The position numbers and the translations under genes are program-made. A stretch of DNA of 39,933 nucleotides from Bacteroidales bacterium (GTDB taxonomy: Bacteria > Bacteroidota > Bacteroidia > Bacteroidales > M50B96): positions 1 through 39,933 of the forward strand of contig JAGYLP010000017.1 of the NCBI GenBank assembly GCA_018401015.1. The letters run 5' to 3'. Below are positions 23,202 to 31,929 of this stretch, piece after piece. Position 1 is the first letter of the stretch. The number at the start of each line of letters is the position of its first letter. The notes under the pieces are model-generated. The model searched no databases. It saw nothing but the letters and a program-made list of their open reading frames with translations, and was not told where the DNA came from.

Positions 23202-24377
23202 ATGGCACGAATTCTAATTGTCGATGATGAACGAGCGATACGCAACTCATTGAAAGAAATATTAAGCTTGGAACAATACGAAGTGGAGGTAGCCGAGAAT
23301 GGTTTACAAGCGATAGACTTTATAAAGAAAATGGATTTCGATGCGGTTCTGTGCGATATTAAAATGCCCGAAATGGATGGTATCGAAGTCTTGGAAAAAA
23401 AGAACGAGTTGGCTCCCGATTTGCCGATGATTATGATTTCCGGACATGGCACCATCGATACAGCCGTTGAGTCGTTGAAAAAAGGGGCCTACGATTACCT
23501 GGAAAAGCCTCCCGATTTGAATCGCTTACTAGTTACCTTGAGGAATGCTCTGGATCGGTCGAATTTGGTTCAGGAAACCAAAGTGTTAAAGAAAAAGATT
23601 TCTTCGCGCTATACCATGGTTGGAGAGTCGGAGGCGATTCGCAACATTCAGGAGATGGTAGAACGGGTTGCTGCCACCGATGCCAGAGTGCTCATTACCG
23701 GCGAAAATGGAACCGGGAAAGAAGTGGTTGCTCGCTGGTTGCATGAGAAAAGTGGGCGTGCACAGGGGCCTTTTATCGAAGTGAATTGTGCTGCTATTCC
23801 ATCGGAACTCATTGAATCGGAGTTGTTCGGGCACGAGAAAGGAGCATTTACTTCGGCCATTAAACAACGGAAAGGAAAGTTCGAGCAAGCCGAGGGAGGA
23901 ACTCTTTTTCTCGACGAAATTGGCGATATGAGCCTGAGTGCTCAGGCTAAAGTGCTGCGAGCCTTGCAAGAGAATAAAATTAGCCGGGTGGGAAGCGACA
24001 AAGATATCGACGTGAATGTGCGGGTAATTGCGGCAACGAATAAAAACATGAAAGTGGAAATTGCGCAGAATCGTTTTCGCGAAGATCTGTATCATCGAAT
24101 CAGCGTCATTCTGATACACGTGCCTTCTCTGAATGAACGAATCGATGATGTTCCGCTGTTAGTCGATCATTTTAATCGCCTCATTTGCAGTGAGCATGGT
24201 GTACCTCCCAGGCATTTTACTCCGGAGGCTATCCACGCATTGCAGCAAATTAAATGGACCGGTAACGTACGGGAACTACGCAATGTTGTCGAACGCTTAA
24301 TCATCCTTTGTCCGGCTCGGGTAACGGCCGACGAGGTAAATCGTTATGCTCGACCCATTAGTGGTAGTTCGGGATAA
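23202..24377 (+). CDS. response regulator with sigma-54-interaction AAA+ domain, no DNA-binding domain
   Basis: This is an NtrC-type response regulator of 391 residues. The receiver domain (1-120) has the acidic pair Asp8-Asp9, phosphoacceptor Asp52 and Lys102 in EKPPD. The AAA+ domain (about 140-385) has Walker A GENGTGKE (167-174), the sigma-54 contact loop GAFTSA (214-219, Ser replacing the usual second Gly of GAFTGA) and Walker B GGTLFLDEIGD (232-242). The protein stops just after the AAA+ lid, so the C-terminal Fis-type helix-turn-helix is missing. It may therefore act from solution without enhancer binding, or may not activate sigma-54 at all. No histidine kinase gene is adjacent. The start at 23202 is the family start. 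Confidence 0.9.
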   Translation: MARILIVDDERAIRNSLKEILSLEQYEVEVAENGLQAIDFIKKMDFDAVLCDIKMPEMDGIEVLEKKNELAPDLPMIMISGHGTIDTAVESLKKGAYDYLEKPPDLNRLLVTLRNALDRSNLVQETKVLKKKISSRYTMVGESEAIRNIQEMVERVAATDARVLITGENGTGKEVVARWLHEKSGRAQGPFIEVNCAAIPSELIESELFGHEKGAFTSAIKQRKGKFEQAEGGTLFLDEIGDMSLSAQAKVLRALQENKISRVGSDKDIDVNVRVIAATNKNMKVEIAQNRFREDLYHRISVILIHVPSLNERIDDVPLLVDHFNRLICSEHGVPPRHFTPEAIHALQQIKWTGNVRELRNVVERLIILCPARVTADEVNRYARPISGSSG

Positions 24378-25347
24378 AAACTTCCAGAAACTCGCAGCTC
24401 CCATGGGGCTCCAATTTTAAATGATCGATGATTGCGGGGATGAGCAAGGTTTCACCTTTTTTCAGATCGAGCGAATCTCCTTCCGAAGGATGAATCGTCA
24501 TCACCCCCGACAAGACCATATAAATTACAAAGGAATCGAGTTCGTGGTAGTCTTTAAGGATGTTTTGATTGAGTAAAAAGTAGTTTGTTTTAAAATACTT
24601 TTGGTCCGTCAATTCGATTGCTGTATCAGCTTGAGGTTCAAAGGCAATTTTCCCGGAATTTGTCGAGTGGTAGTCTATCGCATCTTGAGCCAGATCGAGG
24701 TGCAGTTCTCGTTTAGCACCCTGAGCGTCGATTCGATCGTAATCGTAAATGCGGTAAGTAACATCGGAGGTTTGCTGTATTTCAGCTAACAAGATCCCTT
24801 TCCCAATGGCGTGAACTTTCCCGGCGGGAATAAAAAAAGCATCTCCCTGATTTACCTCCACCGCTTCGAGGTATTCCATAATGCGGTTTTCTTCAACAGC
24901 CGTGCGATACAAGTTCGGGTTCAAAGCTTGATTGAAGCCAAAATAGAGTTTCGCTCCCGGATCGGCTTGCAGAATATACCACATTTCTGTTTTACCATAA
25001 GCCTTGTGGCGTTCCTTCGCCAATTCATCGTTCGGATGAACCTGAATCGATAAATCGTCGTTTGCGTCGATGAATTTTACCAGCAGGGGGAATTCTATTC
25101 CAAATTGCTCGTACACCGTATCGCCCATGAGTTCCCCCATGAAAATTTCGCATAAATCCTGAAGCGAATTTCCGGCGAGCGGACCATTGGCCACTTCGCT
25201 TATATGATCTTGTACACCCGAAATTTCCCACGATTCGCCGGCTAATAGTTCCTGGTTGCCAGGTTTACCTAATTCGTTTAAGAGTTTGGTGCCGCCCCAA
25301 ATTTTTTCATGAATCTGAGGGATGAATTTTAGCGGATAAAGTTCCAT
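24358..25347 (-). CDS. manA: mannose-6-phosphate isomerase, class I
   Basis: The enzyme interconverts mannose-6-phosphate and fructose-6-phosphate, linking glycolysis to GDP-mannose supply. The 329-residue cupin has the zinc ligands expected for the family: Gln and His in QVHPND (near 101-106), Glu in GKTEMWY (near 120) and His in PAGKVHAIG (near 177). The last third is the second cupin half, in the short form common in Bacteroidota and Firmicutes. Its last 20 bases overlap the 3' end of the response regulator on the opposite strand. It lies 12 bases after the Dabb gene and probably shares its transcript. Confidence 0.93.
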   Translation of the reverse strand: MELYPLKFIPQIHEKIWGGTKLLNELGKPGNQELLAGESWEISGVQDHISEVANGPLAGNSLQDLCEIFMGELMGDTVYEQFGIEFPLLVKFIDANDDLSIQVHPNDELAKERHKAYGKTEMWYILQADPGAKLYFGFNQALNPNLYRTAVEENRIMEYLEAVEVNQGDAFFIPAGKVHAIGKGILLAEIQQTSDVTYRIYDYDRIDAQGAKRELHLDLAQDAIDYHSTNSGKIAFEPQADTAIELTDQKYFKTNYFLLNQNILKDYHELDSFVIYMVLSGVMTIHPSEGDSLDLKKGETLLIPAIIDHLKLEPHGSCEFLEVFIPNYH

Positions 25348-25359
25348 GTTGGTTGGGGT

Positions 25360-25662
25360 TTATAAATGATAATCGACCACTTTGGCGTCGAAACAATATT
25401 CGTTTATTAGGCTTACAACGCTTAAATGCAGGGGATGTTTTTGATAGATGGCCAATGCTTCTTCCGATTCAAAATGAGCCGTAAGAACCCAGTCCATCGC
25501 TCGTTCCGAATCCTTAAAATTGAGGCCAACCTCCATGTTTAAAAGGCTTTCAATCGGACCGACCAAAGCCTCTAGAGCAGTTCGGATTTTACGAAAGTTT
25601 TCAATACTACGTTCACGGGGAATTTCCGGTTTGAATCGGAACATTACAATGTGCTTAATCAT
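25360..25662 (-). CDS. Dabb (stress-responsive alpha/beta barrel) domain protein
   Basis: The 100-residue protein is a single Dabb domain, an antiparallel barrel that forms dimers. The opening IKHIVMFRFKPE, with a His in the second strand, and the later WVLTAHFESEEALAIYQKHPLH are typical. Members include plant stress proteins and small enzymes such as olivetolic acid cyclase, but most bacterial members have no known role. It precedes manA by 12 bases on the same strand. No clean -7 box is seen; TTACTTTG on the minus strand near 25735 is one base off. Confidence 0.85.
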   Translation of the reverse strand: MIKHIVMFRFKPEIPRERSIENFRKIRTALEALVGPIESLLNMEVGLNFKDSERAMDWVLTAHFESEEALAIYQKHPLHLSVVSLINEYCFDAKVVDYHL

Positions 25663-25687
25663 GCTTATCGAATTTGGGATATAAGAT

Positions 25688-25695
25688 TATATTTG
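25688..25695 (+). promoter_or_regulatory. -7 box of udk
   Basis: TATATTTG matches TAnnTTTG and lies 53 bases before the udk start, in the divergent gap with the Dabb gene. No -33 TTG is found at normal spacing. Confidence 0.45.
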
Positions 25696-25748
25696 TGAGC
25701 GCATCGGCCGCGAAAGTATTAATTTCTGCAAAGTAAATATCAAAATTT

Positions 25749-26360
25749 ATGTTGATTGTTGGGATTGCCGGAGGAACCGGTTCGGGAAAAACCACTGTAG
25801 TAAAGAAGATTTTAGAGATGCTACCTGCCGATAAGGTTTCCATCATTCCTCAAGATTCTTATTACAAAGACAGTAGCCATGTTCCATTGGAAGATCGGAA
25901 AGAGATTAATTTCGATCATCCCGATAGTATCGAGTGGCCCCTGCTCATCAGTCACATCGAAGAACTGAAGCGCGGAGTTCCCATTCAACAACCCATCTAT
26001 TCCTACCTTACTTGTACCCGCTCGACGGAAACTGTACCAATCAATCCGCATCAGGTGGTTATTATTGAAGGAATCATGATTTTAACGCATCCGGAATTAC
26101 GCCAGTTGATGGATATTAAAGTTTTTGTCGATGCCGATGCCGACGATCGCCTCTCACGCGTTATTCAGCGCGATGTGGAGGAACGCGGACGCTCTTCGAT
26201 GAATGTTTTGGACCGGTACCAGAAAACCGTAAAGCCGATGCACTTGCAGTTCATTGAACCCAGTAAGCGCCACGCCGACTTAATCGTTCCCCAAGGGGGC
26301 AATAATCGTGTGGCCATCGAATTAATTGCTTCCATCATTACCAAACACCTCGATCATTAA
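25749..26360 (+). CDS. udk: uridine kinase
   Basis: Uridine kinase phosphorylates uridine and cytidine in pyrimidine salvage. The 203-residue product has the P-loop GGTGSGKT (8-15), the family segment IPQDSYYKD (36-44) with the catalytic Asp, NFDHPDSIEW, and the nucleoside-binding stretch PIYSYLTCTRS. The length is normal for bacterial Udk. The next gene, the PolB-like exonuclease, starts six bases after its stop, so both are likely on one transcript. Confidence 0.95.
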   Translation: MLIVGIAGGTGSGKTTVVKKILEMLPADKVSIIPQDSYYKDSSHVPLEDRKEINFDHPDSIEWPLLISHIEELKRGVPIQQPIYSYLTCTRSTETVPINPHQVVIIEGIMILTHPELRQLMDIKVFVDADADDRLSRVIQRDVEERGRSSMNVLDRYQKTVKPMHLQFIEPSKRHADLIVPQGGNNRVAIELIASIITKHLDH

Positions 26361-26366
26361 ACGCTT

Positions 26367-27101
26367 ATGGATTACGCTACTCTCCCTCTCGATCATATTT
26401 TGTTTCTCGATATAGAAACCGTTCCTCAAAACGAAAACTACTCCGATATGTCGGAACGCTTTCGGGATTTGTGGGACAAAAAATCCCGACCTTTTCGCTC
26501 GGCCGAAGAAACGGGCGAAGAGGTATATCAGCGTGCCGGAATCTATGCTGAATTCGGGAAAATCGTGTGCGTGTCGGTTGGAATGGCTGGTGGCGAGCGA
26601 GATCACCCGGTTTTTCGACTCAAATCCTTTTTCGGACACGACGAAGCAGCTCTTTTAAAGCAATTTGCCCAGTTATTGGAAAAGCTTTCCGGCCAAAAAG
26701 ATTTATACCTGTGTGGCCATAATGCAAAAGAATTTGATTTTCCATACCTCTCCCGAAGAATGATTGTGAATCGGATTTCATTGCCAACCCCGCTGCAATT
26801 AGCCGGCAAAAAACCCTGGGAAATCAAACATCTCGATACCATGGAATTATGGAAGTTTGGCGATTATAAAAGCTATACATCGCTCGATTTACTAACTGCC
26901 TTATTCGATATTCCAACCCCTAAAAACGACATCGACGGCAGTCAAGTGGCCGAAGTCTATTACAAGGAAAAGGATTTAAATCGTATCGTTCGATATTGCG
27001 AGCAAGACGTACTTGCTTTGGCTCAGGTGTTTTTGCGCTATCGGAATGCTCCCTTGTTCGACGATTCCCAAGTGAGTTCAGCAACGGAATGGCTTGATTA
27101 A
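26367..27101 (+). CDS. PolB-like 3'-5' exonuclease (DnaQ/RNase H fold)
   Basis: The 244-residue protein matches the family of predicted 3'-5' exonucleases related to the proofreading domain of DNA polymerase B. The three acidic motifs are visible: Exo I LFLDIETVP with Asp15 and Glu17, Exo II CGHNAKEFDFPYL (near 116-128) and Exo III RYCEQDVLAL (near 208-217). No polymerase domain is attached. The substrate is unproven; RNA or DNA are both possible in this superfamily. It lies between udk and lepA. Confidence 0.88.
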   Translation: MDYATLPLDHILFLDIETVPQNENYSDMSERFRDLWDKKSRPFRSAEETGEEVYQRAGIYAEFGKIVCVSVGMAGGERDHPVFRLKSFFGHDEAALLKQFAQLLEKLSGQKDLYLCGHNAKEFDFPYLSRRMIVNRISLPTPLQLAGKKPWEIKHLDTMELWKFGDYKSYTSLDLLTALFDIPTPKNDIDGSQVAEVYYKEKDLNRIVRYCEQDVLALAQVFLRYRNAPLFDDSQVSSATEWLD

Positions 27102-27161
27102 GAGTTTGTTGTTCCGTTTTTTTGGTCGCTCGATTTTTAGCAGATTAATCCGTCCAAATTC

Positions 27162-27169
27162 TATCTTTG
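27162..27169 (+). promoter_or_regulatory. -7 box of lepA
   Basis: TATCTTTG matches TAnnTTTG, is followed by GCAGC as in many Bacteroidota promoters, and lies 21 bases before the lepA ATG. No TTG stands at the usual spacing. Confidence 0.6.
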
Positions 27170-27190
27170 CAGCAAATTTGATATCGATTC

Positions 27191-28981
27191 ATGAAGAATA
27201 TTAGGAATTTCTGCATTATAGCGCACATCGACCATGGTAAAAGTACTTTGGCCGATCGATTATTAGATGCTACCCAAACGGTAAGCAACCGAATGATGAA
27301 GGAGCAGGTTCTCGATAGCATGGACCTGGAACGAGAAAAAGGGATTACGATTAAAAGTCACGCCATTCAAATGAACTATGTGCATACCGATGGCCAGCAA
27401 TTTACTTTAAATCTCATCGATACCCCCGGTCACGTCGATTTTTCCTACGAGGTGTCGCGCTCCATTGCTGCCTGCGAAGGAGCGTTATTGGTTGTCGATG
27501 CTACTCAGGGAATACAGGCGCAAACCATCTCCAACTTATACCAGGCTATCAATCACGATCTGGAAATAATTCCCATTCTGAATAAAATGGACATGGCCGC
27601 TGCGATGCCCGAGGAGGTGAAGGATCAGATCATTGATTTGATTGGTTGCGACCCCGACGATATCATCGAAGCCTCCGGTAAAACCGGAATGGGTGTGCCG
27701 GAAATTCTTCATGCCATCATCAATCGGGTTCCCGCTCCTAAAGGCGATCCTAACGCACCCCTTCAAGCGCTCATCTTCGACTCTGTTTTCAATTCTTATC
27801 GGGGTATAATTGCGTATTTCCGCATTCTAAACGGTACCATCAAAACGATGGATGAAGTGAAGTTCTTCAATACCCAAAAAGTATATCATGCCGATGAAAT
27901 TGGAGTGCTTCAATTAAATCAGGTTCCGAAAAAAGAGCTAAGCGCCGGGAACGTAGGTTACATCATTTCCGGAATAAAAACTTCGCTCGATGTGAAAGTA
28001 GGCGATACAATTACGCATGTAAGCCGCCCTTGCCAAACGGCCATTGCCGGATTCGAAGAGGTGAAACCCATGCTCTTTGCCGGAATCTATCCCGTGGATG
28101 CCGACGATTACGAAGAGCTTCGCGCTTCGATGGAAAAATTACAACTCAACGATGCCTCGCTCACCTGGGAACCTGAAAGCTCCGCTGCACTTGGCTTCGG
28201 ATTCCGTTGTGGCTTCCTCGGTTTGCTCCACATGGAAATCATTCAGGAACGCCTCGATCGGGAATTCGACATGGATGTGATTACGACCGTTCCGAACGTA
28301 AGCTACCTGGTCCATACCAAGAAAAAAGAACTCATCGAAGTGCACAACCCTTCCGGATTACCCGATGCCAATGCCATCGATTACATTGAAGAACCCTACA
28401 TTTCAGCTCAAATCATTTCCCGTTCGGAATACGTCGGTTCAATCATGAGCTTGTGTATCGATCGACGTGGAATCCTGAAGAACCAGGTGTACCTCACTTC
28501 CGATCGCGTTGAGCTTTCCTTTGAAATGCCATTGGCCGAAATTGTATTCGATTTTTACGATAAACTCAAATCGCTCTCACGAGGATATGCTTCCTTCGAT
28601 TATCATCAAATCGGCTTTCAACCGGCGAAACTTGTTAAACTCGACATTTTACTCAATGCCGAATCGGTCGATGCTCTTTCAACCTTAATTCATCAAGCCA
28701 ATGCTTATGACTTTGGACGGCGAATGTGCGAAAAACTCAAAGAGCTGATTCCTCGTCAGCAGTTCGATATTGCTATCCAGGCCGCAATAGGCAGTAAAAT
28801 TATTGCCCGCGAAACCGTCAAAGCGGTTCGGAAAGATGTAACAGCAAAGTGTTACGGTGGCGATATTTCTCGTAAACGAAAATTGCTGGAGAAACAAAAG
28901 AAAGGGAAGAAGCGGATGCGTCAGGTAGGTAATGTAGAAGTGCCTCAGTCGGCATTCCTGGCTGTGCTTAAGTTAGATTAA
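27191..28981 (+). CDS. lepA: translation elongation factor 4 (LepA)
   Basis: This ribosome-bound GTPase affects initiation and back-translocation. The 596-residue product is the standard size. It has G1 AHIDHGKST (11-19), the G2 region with [14 protein letters not shown]3 DTPGHVDF, G4 NKMD and the LepA-specific C-terminal domain ending with [35 protein letters not shown]. The latter part is diagnostic against EF-G. It is preceded by its own -7 box and followed by the SpoU gene after 43 bases. Confidence 0.97.
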   Translation: MKNIRNFCIIAHIDHGKSTLADRLLDATQTVSNRMMKEQVLDSMDLEREKGITIKSHAIQMNYVHTDGQQFTLNLIDTPGHVDFSYEVSRSIAACEGALLVVDATQGIQAQTISNLYQAINHDLEIIPILNKMDMAAAMPEEVKDQIIDLIGCDPDDIIEASGKTGMGVPEILHAIINRVPAPKGDPNAPLQALIFDSVFNSYRGIIAYFRILNGTIKTMDEVKFFNTQKVYHADEIGVLQLNQVPKKELSAGNVGYIISGIKTSLDVKVGDTITHVSRPCQTAIAGFEEVKPMLFAGIYPVDADDYEELRASMEKLQLNDASLTWEPESSAALGFGFRCGFLGLLHMEIIQERLDREFDMDVITTVPNVSYLVHTKKKELIEVHNPSGLPDANAIDYIEEPYISAQIISRSEYVGSIMSLCIDRRGILKNQVYLTSDRVELSFEMPLAEIVFDFYDKLKSLSRGYASFDYHQIGFQPAKLVKLDILLNAESVDALSTLIHQANAYDFGRRMCEKLKELIPRQQFDIAIQAAIGSKIIARETVKAVRKDVTAKCYGGDISRKRKLLEKQKKGKKRMRQVGNVEVPQSAFLAVLKLD

Positions 28982-29011
28982 CCATCTGCCGGAATCAACA
29001 CGATTCTCGCG

Positions 29012-29019
29012 TATATTTG
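29012..29019 (+). promoter_or_regulatory. -7 box almost adjoining the SpoU start codon
   Basis: TATATTTG matches TAnnTTTG and ends five bases before the ATG at 29025. Initiation at the usual distance would give a leaderless or nearly leaderless mRNA. No in-frame ATG exists upstream before the TAG at 28974-28976. Confidence 0.5.
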
Positions 29020-29024
29020 TTTGT

Positions 29025-29531
29025 ATGTTTCATACCGCTTTTTTTCAACCACGCGATCCCAAGAATGTGGGTATGACCATGCGCAGTCACGCCGCTTTCG
29101 GAGGAGGGTGGTTCGTGCTCATTGACCCGCTCGAAACGAGTTTGAACGCCCATAAATTGAAGAAGACTGCTCGCTCGATGAATCGTTTCGTCGAAACCAT
29201 TGTCCTCCCCGATTTTTCTGCGTTTCATGCTTGGGTTCAAGAGAAAGGTTTTTTGCTGGCAGCCATCGAAATAGCTGAGCAGGCAGTGTCCTTGCCCGAA
29301 TTTAACTTCCCCGAAACTGTAATTTTTCTTCTAGGAAACGAGGTTCATGGTATTCCCGGCGAAATCCTACAAGCTTGCGAAGTAGTGATACGGATTCCGC
29401 AAAATGGTCGTATTGGCAGCCTGAATGTTTCGGTAGCAGCATCGCTCGCCATGTATGAATATTCGCGTACCCGAATCGAAGCTTTACCGGTAATCGGGAG
29501 TCGATTCGATATTCAGGCCTCTCCTAAATAA
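29025..29531 (+). CDS. SpoU-family (SPOUT) RNA 2'-O-methyltransferase
   Basis: The 168-residue protein has the three SpoU motifs: motif 1 NVGMTMRSHAAFG (14-26) with Asn and the catalytic-type Arg, motif 2 IFLLGNEVHGIP (with the conserved Glu), and motif 3 RIPQNGRIGSLNVSVAASLAMYEY. The knot fold and SAM site are in motifs 2 and 3. There is no N-terminal RNA-binding extension as in RlmB. The substrate, a tRNA or rRNA 2'-OH, cannot be assigned. Its stop codon overlaps the recO start by one base (TAATG), so the two are translationally linked. Confidence 0.88.
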   Translation: MFHTAFFQPRDPKNVGMTMRSHAAFGGGWFVLIDPLETSLNAHKLKKTARSMNRFVETIVLPDFSAFHAWVQEKGFLLAAIEIAEQAVSLPEFNFPETVIFLLGNEVHGIPGEILQACEVVIRIPQNGRIGSLNVSVAASLAMYEYSRTRIEALPVIGSRFDIQASPK

Positions 29532-30259
29532 TGGCCGTTCAATCAACATCGGCTATTGTGCTGCATACTATCAAATATGGCGATTCCAGCTTAATTGTCG
29601 ATACCTATACCCGGGAGTTTGGCCGAATGGCTTTTATGGTCAATGGTGCTCATCGGAAAAAATCGTCGACGAAAGCCAATCTGTTTCAGCCTTTGTTTCT
29701 CCTGCAATTGCAGGTTAATTATCAGCCTAAACGAAATTTACAGGGAATCAGGGAAATGTCTCTTCAGCCTCCCCTGGCTTCCATCAGCGATAATATTTTT
29801 AAAAGGACTTTAGCGCTTTTTTTAGCCGAAGTGGTGGCTCGAACGGTTCGTGAAGAAGAACAGAATCAGTCGCTCTATCGATTTATTGAACAATCGATTC
29901 TGTTGTTGGAGGAAGAAGATCCGGTTCCCGCAAATTTTCATCTCAGCTTTTTACTCCAACTTTCAGCCTTTTTAGGCTTTTATCCAAACGACGACGGAAT
30001 CGACCAAGCAAATTATTTCGACTTAAAAGAAGGCGATTTCACCCTCCATGCACCTGCTCATCGTCATGTAATCAATCATCCTGAGATCGATTACTTCAAA
30101 CCTTTGGTTCAGGAAAAAATGAGTGAATCCATGCACTTTCGGATTCCCAAAGAGAGTCAACAGCAATTAATCCATCAGTTCCTCGAATATTATCGCTTGC
30201 AATTGGGGAACTTTCCCGAAATTCGCAGCCTCGAAATTTTACAGGCAGTGTTTGCTTAA
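29531..30259 (+). CDS. recO: DNA repair protein RecO
   Basis: RecO helps load RecA on SSB-coated single-stranded DNA in the RecFOR pathway. The 242-residue product has the N-terminal OB fold (STSAIVLHTIKYGDSSLIVDTYTREFG) and the helical C-terminal domain. The zinc-binding cysteines of some RecO proteins are absent, as in many Bacteroidota. It overlaps the SpoU gene by one base and is followed by era after 48 bases; recO and era are neighbours in many bacteria. Confidence 0.9.
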   Translation: MAVQSTSAIVLHTIKYGDSSLIVDTYTREFGRMAFMVNGAHRKKSSTKANLFQPLFLLQLQVNYQPKRNLQGIREMSLQPPLASISDNIFKRTLALFLAEVVARTVREEEQNQSLYRFIEQSILLLEEEDPVPANFHLSFLLQLSAFLGFYPNDDGIDQANYFDLKEGDFTLHAPAHRHVINHPEIDYFKPLVQEKMSESMHFRIPKESQQQLIHQFLEYYRLQLGNFPEIRSLEILQAVFA

Positions 30260-30307
30260 CGAAGGTAAAATCAATGTCATTATACAGTTACTTTAAAAAT
30301 AGATACC

Positions 30308-31189
30308 ATGCATAAAGCCGGATTTGTAAACATCATTGGTAATCCGAACGTAGGAAAATCGACCTTAATGAATCAATTGGTCGGTGAGCGCTTATCCATC
30401 ATCACCTCTAAATCGCAAACCACGCGACACCGCATCATGGGAATTGTTAATGGCGAGGATTATCAGATCGTTTACAGCGACACCCCCGGCATTATCAAAC
30501 CCAGCTATAAGTTGCAGGAATCGATGATGAAATTTGTGCATACTGCCATGATCGATGCCGATATCTTGTTGTATGTAAGCGATGTAAAGGAAGATATTGA
30601 AAAGAATCTCGATTATATCGAACGCGTAAAAGAATCGGGCATTCCGGTTTTACTCATTATCAATAAGATCGATTTGAGCAATCAGGAGCGGGTGGTAAAG
30701 CTCATCGATCGATGGAGAACTTTGCTTCCCGATGCCGAAATCATGCCTGTTTCTGCAAAAGAAAATTTCAATGTGGAAGGGGTCTTTCAGCGTATTCTCG
30801 ATTTACTGCCTGAAAGTCCGCCGTATTACGAACGCGAAGAATTAACCGATAAAACCGAACGCTTCTTCGTTTCCGAAATTTTGCGGGAGAAAATCCTCCT
30901 CAATTACCAAAAGGAAATTCCTTATTCAACCGAAATCGAAATTGAGTCTTTTGTCGATACTCCTGATTTATTGAGTATTCGCGCCGTTATTCATGTTATT
31001 CGCGATTCGCAAAAAGGAATCCTTATTGGGCACCAGGGACAAGGTTTGAAAAAAACCGGTCGAATGGCACGGGAAGACATGGAAGCCTTTTTTGAGAAGA
31101 AGGTATTCCTTGAATTATATGTAAAGGTAACGAAGGACTGGCGCGATAAATCCTCGCATTTAAAGCGATTTGGTTACGATAATGAGTAA
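30308..31189 (+). CDS. era: GTPase Era
   Basis: Era is an essential GTPase that binds 16S rRNA near its 3' end and assists 30S assembly. The 293-residue product has G1 GNPNVGKST (11-19), G2 around TSKSQTTRHR, G3 DTPG, G4 NKID and G5 VSAKE, then the KH domain with GHQGQGLKKTG (near 239-249). The length and domain order are standard. The gene follows recO and precedes mobA by 15 bases. Confidence 0.96.
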   Translation: MHKAGFVNIIGNPNVGKSTLMNQLVGERLSIITSKSQTTRHRIMGIVNGEDYQIVYSDTPGIIKPSYKLQESMMKFVHTAMIDADILLYVSDVKEDIEKNLDYIERVKESGIPVLLIINKIDLSNQERVVKLIDRWRTLLPDAEIMPVSAKENFNVEGVFQRILDLLPESPPYYEREELTDKTERFFVSEILREKILLNYQKEIPYSTEIEIESFVDTPDLLSIRAVIHVIRDSQKGILIGHQGQGLKKTGRMAREDMEAFFEKKVFLELYVKVTKDWRDKSSHLKRFGYDNE

Positions 31190-31204
31190 TCTCCAAAGAG
31201 CATT

Positions 31205-31765
31205 ATGGAACTAAGCGGACTGATTTTGTCCGGCGGGAAAAGCAGTAGAATGGGGCAAGATAAAGCTGGATTAAGTTATCGGAATCAGGCTTTTCTGGAA
31301 AAAGCCATCCAATTGGCTTCTCAACGCTGTTCTCGGGTTTTTATCAGCAGTAGTCACGAACATCATGTGGTACCCGGTGTAACCCGAATCCCCGACGCTT
31401 ATCCTTCCGATGGTCCTCTGTCGGGTTTGGTAAGTGCCCTCGAATTTTATGCTGCCGAAGCCTGGTTAGTGCTGGCCGTCGATCTCCCCCTTTTGCGTTC
31501 CGATAGTCTCGACTTGCTGTTGCAATTGGCCCATCCTGAAAAGGTAACCGCCTATTCCATTGCCGGATTGCCCGACCCCTTATTTGCCATCTACCCAAAA
31601 GCAAGCTTCGCTGCCATTCAAGCCTATTATCAGGCTGGAAAACGGAAAATGCGCGGTTTGTTAATGGAGTTGCACTACCACGAAATTAAAGCAGAAGATT
31701 ATCCCGCTTTATCGCTTCCGGAACAGTTGCATAATGTGAATCGCCCCGACGATATTCATTGGTAG
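31205..31765 (+). CDS. mobA: molybdenum cofactor guanylyltransferase MobA
   Basis: MobA adds GMP to molybdopterin to form the guanine-dinucleotide cofactor. The 186-residue product has the nucleotide-binding opening LILSGGKSSRMGQDKA (6-21), the Asp-containing AVDLPLL (Mg2+ site) and a closing NVNRPDDI segment typical of the family. No other molybdenum cofactor gene is in the window, and the assignment to MobA over a related nucleotidyltransferase rests on the N-terminal motif and length. It follows era by 15 bases. Confidence 0.87.
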   Translation: MELSGLILSGGKSSRMGQDKAGLSYRNQAFLEKAIQLASQRCSRVFISSSHEHHVVPGVTRIPDAYPSDGPLSGLVSALEFYAAEAWLVLAVDLPLLRSDSLDLLLQLAHPEKVTAYSIAGLPDPLFAIYPKASFAAIQAYYQAGKRKMRGLLMELHYHEIKAEDYPALSLPEQLHNVNRPDDIHW

Positions 31766-31817
31766 GAAAACAGGATTGAATCGAGTTCGTCCTGGTTTCG
31801 AAAAATCACCCATTTGT

Positions 31818-31845
31818 AAACAATCTTCTTGTAAAGAAGTTGTTT
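31818..31845 (+). promoter_or_regulatory. near-perfect inverted repeat upstream of the RND operon
   Basis: Arms AAACAA(T)CTTCTT and AAGAAGTTGTTT pair over 12 bases with one bulged T and a 3-base spacer. It lies about 104 bases before the adaptor start and 77 bases before the -7 box. It has no strong T run, so an operator for a repressor is as likely as a terminator for mobA. A second palindrome, tttcttaagaaa, lies at 31882-31893. Confidence 0.4.
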
Positions 31846-31921
31846 GTAACTAGTAAGTTAAGTTTCTTGCTTGTGCTAACATTTCTTAAGAAAACAATTC
31901 AACAGGCAAAGGCATTTATGA

Positions 31922-31929
31922 TACTTTTG
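31922..31929 (+). promoter_or_regulatory. -7 box of the RND efflux operon
   Basis: TACTTTTG matches TAnnTTTG, 20 bases before the adaptor ATG. The surrounding 16 bases, GATACTTTTGCCGTCC, are identical to those of the rplU promoter. No TTG is found 19 bases upstream. Confidence 0.6.
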
